NCBI RefSeq assembly: GCF_022569295.1
Contig: NZ_JAKFIA010000001.1
Coordinates: 2,619,001 to 2,683,000, forward strand
Direction: 5' to 3'
DNA length: 64,000 bases
From: Pedomonas mirosovicensis
GTDB taxonomy: Bacteria; Pseudomonadota; Alphaproteobacteria; Sphingomonadales; Sphingomonadaceae
Positions 58,223 to 64,000 of this stretch are shown here, piece after piece. A program made the translations under genes and the position numbers. The stretch's first letter is position 1. Each line of letters starts with the position of its first letter. Below the pieces are notes generated by a model. The model made no database searches, was not told where the DNA came from, and was given only the letters and a program-made list of their open reading frames with translations.

Positions 58223-59083
58223 TCAACGCTCTCCCGCCATGGCCAGCACCCGCCGCGCCGTTTGCGCGTGCAGCGCCTCGATCATCTGTCCATTGAGCAC
58301 GGCCAGCCCCTTGCCGGCCTGCTCGGCCGCCTCGAAGGCGGCGATGATACGGCGCGCCTGTTCCACCTCAGCGTCCGAGGGGGCGAAAGCGGCGTTGGTG
58401 GGCGCGATCTGGCTGGGGTGAATCAGCGTCTTGCCGTCAAAGCCGAAGGCGCGCGCCTGCCGGCACTGGCGCACGAGGCCATCCTCGTCCTTGATGTTGG
58501 GGTACATGCCATCGAGCACGTCAAGGCCCATGGCGCGCGCAACCATCACCGCGCGGCTCATGGCAAAGTGCAGCGGCGCGCGGTCCACGGTGTCGAGCGC
58601 GCGCAGGTCCTTCACAAGGTCGGCGAGACCCATGACGAGGCAGGCGAGCCGGGGGCTGGCGGCGGCGATCTTCTCCAGCTTTAGGAAGCCGCGCGGAGTT
58701 TCGATCATGCACCAGATGCGCGTCTCGGGCCGCGCCTTCAGCCCTTCCATCATCGCCTCCAGCTGTAGCACCTCGGAGGCGCTTTCCACCTTGGGCAGCA
58801 GGATGGCATGCGGGCTGGCACCAACCGCCGCCTGAACGTCGGCGATGCCCCATTCGGTATCGAGCCGGTTGATGCGGATCACCAGTTCGCGCTCGCCATA
58901 GTCGCCGCCGCGCACCGCCTCGGCGGCAGCCGCGCGGGCCTCCGCCTTGGCCTCGGGCGCCACCGCGTCCTCAAGGTCCATGATGACCACGTCGCAATCG
59001 AGCGTTTTGGCCTTCTCGAGCGCGCGGGCATTGGAGGCCGGCATGTAAAGCGCGCTGCGGCGCGGGCGGCTCGATGCGATCAT
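58223..59083 (-). CDS. HpcH/HpaI aldolase / citrate lyase beta-like (CitE-type) protein
   Basis: A 286-residue TIM-barrel lyase of the CitE-like group, which cleaves or forms beta-hydroxyacyl-CoA thioesters such as malyl- or citramalyl-CoA. Seen: RSALYMPASNARALEKAKTL, VIMDLEDAVAPEAK (acidic metal site), ILLPKVESASEV, MIETPRGFL and GFDGKTLIHPSQI. The start at 59083 has GGAGG seven bases upstream. The exact substrate is not readable. Confidence 0.88.
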   Translation of the reverse strand: MIASSRPRRSALYMPASNARALEKAKTLDCDVVIMDLEDAVAPEAKAEARAAAAEAVRGGDYGERELVIRINRLDTEWGIADVQAAVGASPHAILLPKVESASEVLQLEAMMEGLKARPETRIWCMIETPRGFLKLEKIAAASPRLACLVMGLADLVKDLRALDTVDRAPLHFAMSRAVMVARAMGLDVLDGMYPNIKDEDGLVRQCRQARAFGFDGKTLIHPSQIAPTNAAFAPSDAEVEQARRIIAAFEAAEQAGKGLAVLNGQMIEALHAQTARRVLAMAGER

Positions 59084-59174
59084 GAAACCCTCCTTCTTTA
59101 AACGCGTCCTAGCAGAGAATGGCTCTTGCCGGGAAGCTGCCGGACGCTGCAAGAAGGATAGGGTGAGCTGAACG

Positions 59175-59897
59175 ATGATCGACCCGCATATTCCCGATGA
59201 GTGGCTGTATCCGCCATCCCTTTCCGTCGCGGCGCAGGTGCAGCGCGAGCTGGCCCGGCGCGTCGTGCGGGAGGATGCTCTCGACCCGGTGAATCGGCTG
59301 GCGGGCGTTGACACCAGCATGAAATGGCGGGACACGACCGGCCCCATTCACGCCGCCGTGGTGCTGATCGGCTGGCCCTCGCTGGCCGTCGAGGCCAGCT
59401 CCGGCCTCAGCGCTCCCAGCCCCATCCCCTATGTGCCGGGCTTCCTCGGCTTTCGGGAATGCCCCAGCCTCGTTGGGGCGTATCGCAAGCTGCCCGTTCC
59501 TCCCGACCTCATCTTTGTTGACGGTCACGGCATCAGCCACCCGCGCGGGCTCGGCATCGCCTGCCACCTGGGCGTGCTGCTCGACCGGCCAAGCATCGGC
59601 GTTGCCAAGAGCATTCTCATCGGCGAACCGGCCGGGCCGCTGGGCGAGGAGCCGGGCGACCGCACGCCGCTGGTGTGGAAGGGCGAGACCATCGCCATGG
59701 TGCTTCGCACCCGGCGGCGGGCCCGCCCGCTTTATATTTCCACCGGCCACCGGGTATCGCTGGAAACGGCCGTCGAGTGGGTCATGCGGACCGCGCGCGG
59801 CTATCGCCTGCCCGAGCCAACCCGCCTCGCGCACGAGGCCGCCAATGCCCATCGCCGCCAGGCCCTTGCGTCGGAGAGCGCGGAAATCAGCCCCTGA
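59175..59897 (+). CDS. nfi: Endonuclease V
   Basis: Cuts DNA (or RNA) one base 3' of inosine. Motifs: AGVDTSM with the first catalytic Asp, IPYVPGFLGFRECP, and VDGHGISHPRGLGIACHLGV with the second Asp, followed by GVAKSILIG. Length 240. It differs from most members in GVDTSMKW (usually D-x-S/A-F). Divergent from the lyase gene. Confidence 0.92.
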   Translation: MIDPHIPDEWLYPPSLSVAAQVQRELARRVVREDALDPVNRLAGVDTSMKWRDTTGPIHAAVVLIGWPSLAVEASSGLSAPSPIPYVPGFLGFRECPSLVGAYRKLPVPPDLIFVDGHGISHPRGLGIACHLGVLLDRPSIGVAKSILIGEPAGPLGEEPGDRTPLVWKGETIAMVLRTRRRARPLYISTGHRVSLETAVEWVMRTARGYRLPEPTRLAHEAANAHRRQALASESAEISP

Positions 59898-59969
59898 GTG
59901 GCGGGGAACGCAAGCCATGGCCACCTCGTTGGAAGGGGATTGCACATTTCCTCACAAGCGAGGTGCGCC

Positions 59970-60470
59970 ATGAAAACGGCAATCGCGTTCGCAACTGTTC
60001 TGGTGGCGTTGGGCGGTGGTTTTCCCGTTCTGGCCCAGACGGCCAGCCAGCCGGCAGCATCCCCGCCGACGACCGCACCCGCGCCGAACATGCCCGGCAT
60101 GCCGGGCATTCCCCGCTCCGTCACCGATGCCATCGGCCAGAAGACCGGCACCACGGTGCTGACCGGCAGCTACCTGCGCGAAGTGGATGAGAACGAACCC
60201 CTGCTCGGCCCCGGCAACCTGACGGTACGCCAGATGGAGGATGCCCGGGTGATGGATTCGCGCGGGCAGGCGATGGGCGAGGTTGAGGAGGTCATTGCCA
60301 ACAACCGTGGCCGTATTGTCGGCGTGACGGCGGAGGTTGGCGGCTTTCTCGGCGTGGGCGAGAAGGAGGTGCTCATTCCGCTTGAGCATCTGACTGTGCG
60401 GAACGGACAATTCCAGACCGACCTGACGCAGGAGCAGTTGAAGGCCCTGCCCCGCTGGGACGACGACTGA
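59970..60470 (+). CDS. Secreted PRC-barrel domain protein
   Basis: A 166-residue exported protein: signal peptide (MKTAIAFATVLVALGGGFPVLAQ), a Pro/Ala/Met linker, then a PRC-barrel (ARVMDSRGQAMGEVEEVIANN, GVTAEVGGFLGVGEKEVLIPLEHL). Such proteins are common in envelopes of alphaproteobacteria; function unknown. The start at 59970 begins the signal peptide; the longer frame has no support. Confidence 0.85.
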   Translation: MKTAIAFATVLVALGGGFPVLAQTASQPAASPPTTAPAPNMPGMPGIPRSVTDAIGQKTGTTVLTGSYLREVDENEPLLGPGNLTVRQMEDARVMDSRGQAMGEVEEVIANNRGRIVGVTAEVGGFLGVGEKEVLIPLEHLTVRNGQFQTDLTQEQLKALPRWDDD

Positions 60471-60518
60471 CCCGCCGCCGGACCGCCTGCCCGGTATTTT
60501 CCCGGCGGGCGCTCAGGT

Positions 60519-61319
60519 TTAGGGCCGCTTCTCCAGCGTCTGGCGCAATGCGGCAATTTCCGCCCGCAGCGCCTCCAGCTCCGCGTGTCCCGCCACCGGC
60601 GCGTCGCGGTCGCTTGCGTCCTGTCCAATGAAGAAACTGGCAAGGCTCGCCGTGATGTAGCCGAAAACGGCAAAGCCGTAGAGCGCCAGCAGGAAGGCGA
60701 GAATCCGCCCCTCCGGCGTTACCGGCCAGATATCGGTCCCCATGCCGGTGATAAGCATGCCGGTCCACCACAGCGCATGGCCGAAGGACGTGAAGCCCCC
60801 GCCCCCTGGCCGGGCCGGCTCGAAAAACAGCATGCCCGCCGCGCCCAGCAGCACCACCGCCAGGGTCAGCCCTCCCACATAGCCGAGGCCCCGGCGACTG
60901 AGCGTGTTCCTCAGCGCATTCATGCCCCGGTTGGCGGTGCCGACGATCCGCACCAGCTGCGCGCCCCGTCCCATGCGGAGGAGACGCAGCGCCCGCAATG
61001 CCCGAAACGCCTGCAACAGGCGCACGGCGGGCACGACCAGCGCAATGATGGTCAGCCAATTCTTCCGCAGGAAGGGCAGCTTGTGCGGCGCAAGCCACAG
61101 CCGCAGGCCGAACTCCAGAATGAAGATGATCCAGATGATCGTGCCGAACGCCTCCAGCGCACGCGGCGTTTTCCAGACCAGCTCCACGACCACCAGCACC
61201 AGCCATAGGAAGCTGAGCACGATCATGGGCGTCCGCAGCATCACCTCCAACTGCTCGAGCGCCGTCAGCCGTTCCTCTTCCGCCTGATATTCCGTCTTGG
61301 GAGCCTGCCTGTCCTCCAT
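60519..61319 (-). CDS. Voltage-gated ion channel (six-TM, Kv-like)
   Basis: A 266-residue cation channel subunit. S1-S3 in 30-90, an arginine-rich S4 at about 104-122 (FRALRALRLLRMGRGAQLVR), pore helix and filter GMLITGMGTDIWP, where TGMGTD stands in for the T-x-G-Y-G-D potassium signature, then S6 and a C-terminal coiled coil (AELEALRAEIAALRQTLEKR). The altered filter makes ion selectivity uncertain. Convergent with the PRC-barrel gene. Confidence 0.85.
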   Translation of the reverse strand: MEDRQAPKTEYQAEEERLTALEQLEVMLRTPMIVLSFLWLVLVVVELVWKTPRALEAFGTIIWIIFILEFGLRLWLAPHKLPFLRKNWLTIIALVVPAVRLLQAFRALRALRLLRMGRGAQLVRIVGTANRGMNALRNTLSRRGLGYVGGLTLAVVLLGAAGMLFFEPARPGGGGFTSFGHALWWTGMLITGMGTDIWPVTPEGRILAFLLALYGFAVFGYITASLASFFIGQDASDRDAPVAGHAELEALRAEIAALRQTLEKRP

Positions 61320-61398
61320 GCGCGCCTTCCCTCCGGTCTCCTCCCTGCCCGAAAGGAAAACCCCTGACGCCGCCAGCGGTTACCGTTTTTGCTGCGCC

Positions 61399-62337
61399 TT
61401 ACAGCAACCGGATCTCCCGCAGACGCTCCTCCAGGTAGTCCTGCGCCGTGATCGGCTCCGGGTAGCGGCTGGGGTTGTCCGGCGAAACGCAGCCGGGCAG
61501 CGGCTCGATCACCACGTCCGGATTGAAATGCAGAAAGAACGGCATGGAGTAGCGCGGCCGCCTGGCCCGCTCGGGCGGCGGGTTCACCACCCGGTGGGTG
61601 GTGGAGGGCAGCACGTGATTGGTCATCCGCTGGAGCATATCGCCGATGTTGACGACGATGCATCCCGGCGGCGGGTTGATCGGCAGCCAGCGGCCGTCCT
61701 TCGTCAGAATTTCCAGCCCGCCTTCCTCCGCGCCCAGCAGCAGCGTGATGACGTTGATGTCCTCATGCGCCGCCGCGCGCACCGCGCCCGCCGCGTCCTC
61801 GGGCACCGGCGGGTAGTGCAGCACGCGAAGCAGGCTGTTGCCCGCGTTCACCCTGGCATCGAAGAAATCCGGCGCGAGGCCGAGATACTGGGCGATCGCC
61901 CGCAGCATCCGCTGGCCGAAACCATCGAGCGCTGCGTACAGGCCATAGGCTGCCTCGCGAAAGCCGTCGATCTCTTCCACCCATACGTTCTCGGGCATGA
62001 AAGCGCGGTAGGCGTGCCCCGGCGGCAGCTCGCGCCCCATATGCCAGAACTCCTTGAGGTCGTGCGCTTTGGCACCCTTGGCCGTCTCGATGCCGAACGG
62101 CGTGTAGCCCCGTGCGCCCGCCAGGCCGGGGCGGTGGTAGCGTTGCTTCGCCTCCTCCGGCCAGGCGAAGAAGGTCTTGAACCGGGCGAGCGTCCCTTCG
62201 ATCAGGTCGCCCGGCAGGCCGTGGTCAGAGACGACGGCAAAGCCATACCGGGCGTAGGACTCGCCGAGGGCCCTGGCAAAGGCTGGAAAATCTGCATCGT
62301 AGAGATGATAGCTGACGGGTGGTATGGCGCTGGTCAT
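61399..62337 (-). CDS. Isopenicillin N synthase-like 2OG-Fe(II) oxygenase
   Basis: A 312-residue oxygenase of the IPNS/flavonoid family. DIOX_N start (VSYHLYDADFPAFARALGES, GFAVVSDHGL); iron ligands in AAHEDINVITLLLG (HxD) and STTHRVVNP; 2-oxoglutarate arginine in PRYSMPFFLHFNPD. A broad family acting on small metabolites; the substrate is unknown. The start at 62337 is the ATG opening MTSAIPPVSYH. Divergent from the Nudix gene with 48 bases between. Confidence 0.9.
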   Translation of the reverse strand: MTSAIPPVSYHLYDADFPAFARALGESYARYGFAVVSDHGLPGDLIEGTLARFKTFFAWPEEAKQRYHRPGLAGARGYTPFGIETAKGAKAHDLKEFWHMGRELPPGHAYRAFMPENVWVEEIDGFREAAYGLYAALDGFGQRMLRAIAQYLGLAPDFFDARVNAGNSLLRVLHYPPVPEDAAGAVRAAAHEDINVITLLLGAEEGGLEILTKDGRWLPINPPPGCIVVNIGDMLQRMTNHVLPSTTHRVVNPPPERARRPRYSMPFFLHFNPDVVIEPLPGCVSPDNPSRYPEPITAQDYLEERLREIRLL

Positions 62338-62385
62338 AGCTTGAGCGTTTAAACAGTGCGTACGCTTTGAGAAAGGGTGGACCGT

Positions 62386-62922
62386 ATGGCAGGCAACAGG
62401 GAGGTGCTCGGCACCGGCAACTATCTGGAACTGGTGCGCGAGGACGGCTGGGAATTCGTCGAGCGCAACCGGGGCAGCGGGGCCGTCGGCATCGTTCCGG
62501 TAACGGATGCGGGCGAACTGGTGCTGGTGGAGCAGTGGCGCGCCGCGCTGGACGGCCAGTCGATCGAGCTCCCGGCCGGCCTCGTTGGCGACGAGGACGA
62601 CACAGACGAGGAAATGCTGGTGGCCGCCCGCCGCGAGCTGGAGGAGGAAACCGGCTTCCACGCCGAAGCGTGGACCCACCTTTACGACGGCACCACCTCC
62701 GCCGGTCTGACCTCGGAGACGGTCCACATCTACCTCGCCACCGGGCTGACCCGAATCGGCGAGGGCGGCGGCACGAGCCACGAGAACATCATCGTTCACG
62801 TCGTGCCGCTCGATGGCATCGAGAACTGGCTGGCCGCCCAGCGCCAGCGCGGCGCGATGATCGACATTAAGGTCTACGGCGCGCTTGCCGTCGCGCGCGG
62901 CGCGATCAAGCCTGCGGAATAA
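62386..62922 (+). CDS. Nudix hydrolase (ADP-ribose pyrophosphatase-like)
   Basis: A 178-residue Nudix protein. The Nudix box is GLVGDEDDTDEEMLVAARRE ending LEEETGF, close to GX5EX7REUXEEXGU but with Asp/Glu changes in the first half. Preceding ELVLVEQWRAALDGQSIELPAG fits the ADP-ribose/NDP-sugar subgroup. ATG 62386 follows AAAGGG at eight bases; a GTG at 62377 is in frame. Confidence 0.88.
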   Translation: MAGNREVLGTGNYLELVREDGWEFVERNRGSGAVGIVPVTDAGELVLVEQWRAALDGQSIELPAGLVGDEDDTDEEMLVAARRELEEETGFHAEAWTHLYDGTTSAGLTSETVHIYLATGLTRIGEGGGTSHENIIVHVVPLDGIENWLAAQRQRGAMIDIKVYGALAVARGAIKPAE

Positions 62923-63087
62923 TAGCTTTTATAGGATCTTAGCGCCGGGCTGGCCTTCCCTCGAAGCCGCCGGCCCAGCCGCGCCGTCCCTACCGGATCA
63001 GGTATGGGATACGCCTCGCGTCACCCACCCGCCGCCATATCGCAAAAGGTTGAAAACAGCACGAAACATTCTAGTCTGTGTAGGTTA

Positions 63088-63900
63088 ATGGCGATACGGG
63101 CGTCGACGGCGATGGCGATAGGCGAGACATTAACCGAAGCGGCTCCCCCGGCCGGATTATCCGGCCAGCCGCTCTACCAGCAGATTGCTAGGGACCTTCG
63201 GTCGCGCATCACGGGACAGGAATTTGCCGCCGGCTCCTACCTTCCCACCGAGGAGAAGCTGTGCGCTCACTACCAGGTGAGCCGCTTCACCATCCGCGAG
63301 GCCCTGCGCCAGTTGCAGCAGGAGGGGCTGATTTCCCGCCGTCGCGGCGCAGGCACGCTCATCCGGCACGATGGCATCCGGCACGATGGGGCCGCCACGC
63401 CGCAAGCCGCCCCTGATGACGCCGCTGCCGCCACCACGATGGCTGACAGCCTGCAGCCGGGGCGCTTCGGCGGTTCCACCACGCTCGTGGCGGACGAGCG
63501 CTTGTCCCAGCGGCTCGGCTGCGCTGCCGGCAGCCGCTGGCTGGTGCGCTCCGCGGTCTATGCCGCGCCGGCCGCGCTGGTGGAAATCTACCTGTCAGAG
63601 ACCCTGCGGTCGCTGGCCGGGCAGGTTACTCCCGGTCAGGAGCCGTTGTGGGAGCAGTTGGAGCGCCTTGGCCGGCCGCTGGGGCGCGTGCAGGTGAAGG
63701 TGCAGTCCGTCACTCCCAACCAGAGCGAGGCGCGGCTGCTGAACGTGGCAGCGCTGGCGCCGTGCCTGCGGATCACCACCCTGTGCCACGACCTGGCGGG
63801 CGAGCTGCTCGCCTGCGCCACCCACCTGCATCCCGGCCACAGCTTCGTCTACGAGACCGACATTCCGCCCGGCAAGGCAGCCTACTGGCGCCACCAATAG
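63088..63900 (+). CDS. GntR family regulator with UTRA ligand domain
   Basis: A 270-residue regulator. The winged HTH lies at about 30-90 (PLYQQIARDLRSRITGQEFA, TEEKLCAHYQVSRFTIREALRQLQQEGLISRRRGAGT), then a short Ala-rich linker and a UTRA sensor (GGSTTLVADERLSQRLGCAAGS, VEIYLSETLRSLAGQV). UTRA proteins sense sugars, amino acids or phosphonates; the target here is not evident. Starts at 63088, 63112 or 63004 are possible; the first has AGG three bases upstream. Confidence 0.85.
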   Translation: MAIRASTAMAIGETLTEAAPPAGLSGQPLYQQIARDLRSRITGQEFAAGSYLPTEEKLCAHYQVSRFTIREALRQLQQEGLISRRRGAGTLIRHDGIRHDGAATPQAAPDDAAAATTMADSLQPGRFGGSTTLVADERLSQRLGCAAGSRWLVRSAVYAAPAALVEIYLSETLRSLAGQVTPGQEPLWEQLERLGRPLGRVQVKVQSVTPNQSEARLLNVAALAPCLRITTLCHDLAGELLACATHLHPGHSFVYETDIPPGKAAYWRHQ

Positions 63901-63919
63901 GCCACCTTTCCGCAGCCCT

Positions 63920-64000
63920 TTACTCGGCCGGTAGCCCCCAGCATTCGTGGAGGATCTTCCAGGCCTCGTCAGCCGTCTCCACGAACCTGAACAGTTCCAG
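63920..64000 (-). CDS. 3' end of a probable LOG-family gene
   Basis: Only the last 26 codons lie in the window (LFRFVETADEAWKILHECWG, then LPAE and TAA). The pattern F-V-E-T-x-D-E-A-W at the C-terminus is seen in LOG-type (lysine-decarboxylase-like) nucleotide hydrolases. Identification rests on this short stretch alone. Confidence 0.4.
   Translation of the reverse strand: MELFRFVETADEAWKILHECWGLPAE

Noticed and set aside
1-64000. tRNA, rRNA, CRISPR arrays, prophage genes
   Set aside because: None seen on reading both strands; no regularly spaced repeats of CRISPR type.

Overview
The window is high-GC chromosomal DNA from an alphaproteobacterium. The gene order ispZ-ftsY-mtaB-dapF and ffh-rpsP-rimM-trmD-rplS-leuC-leuD-leuB-asd, together with several protein types (group III truncated globin, bacterial ACE, Anbu peptidase, DUF924, DUF983), points to that class, most plausibly to the Sphingomonadales or a near relative. 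The order-level placement is inference. I found no rRNA, tRNA, CRISPR array or intact insertion sequence.

Layout. 1-4.9 kb: the 3' end of AMP nucleosidase (amn), then a duplicated block with two Tat-exported nitroreductase-like proteins, DUF983, DUF924 and a truncated DUF924 copy. 4.9-7.4 kb: a DNA-alkylation repair operon on the minus strand (ada, a 2OG-Fe(II) oxygenase, alkB). 7.9-13.3 kb: ispZ, ftsY, mtaB and dapF on the minus strand, then a plus-strand aminotransferase. 13.35-14.2 kb: a divergent ArsR/SRPBCC pair. 14.8-24.1 kb: the core cluster ffh, rpsP, rimM, trmD, rplS, leuC, leuD, leuB and asd, with one secreted low-complexity protein on the opposite strand between rimM and trmD. 24.3-30.1 kb: an accessory region with a very large, unrecognised protein that ends in a PD-(D/E)xK-like nuclease motif and a PLD-like protein. 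30.1-37.8 kb: a sulfate-uptake operon (Rrf2 regulator, sbp, porin, cysT, cysW, cysA, SLC13 permease). 38.5-48.6 kb: mixed housekeeping and secreted functions (DUF454, sodC, hydrolases, Anbu, globin, ACE-like peptidase, AraC regulator, GNAT, glycosyl/glycerophosphotransferase-like protein). 48.7-54.5 kb: a fatty-acid or branched-chain acyl-CoA degradation operon led by a MerR regulator with a perfect 22-bp palindrome. 54.5-64 kb: EamA transporter, Mpo1-like protein, two Gln-rich disordered proteins, an HpcH/HpaI lyase, endonuclease V, a PRC-barrel protein, a voltage-gated channel, an IPNS-like oxygenase, a Nudix hydrolase, a GntR/UTRA regulator and the 3' end of a probable LOG-family gene.

Two window-wide patterns stand out. 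First, at least five bipartite, inverted hairpin elements (4.86-4.97, 7.52-7.91, 11.84-12.15, 21.70-21.81 and 58.08-58.20 kb) share one architecture: a GC stem with a 2-5 nt loop, then an A/T-containing block and a GGGCCGCGCCC-like box. They look like a REP/BIME-type family, and one of them is read through by alkB. Second, several otherwise conserved genes are out of frame at G or C runs (amn, the second nitroreductase, rimM, the large nuclease gene at two sites, and the start of the PLD gene). This suggests either residual homopolymer errors or real slippage, so broken genes here should be read with caution.
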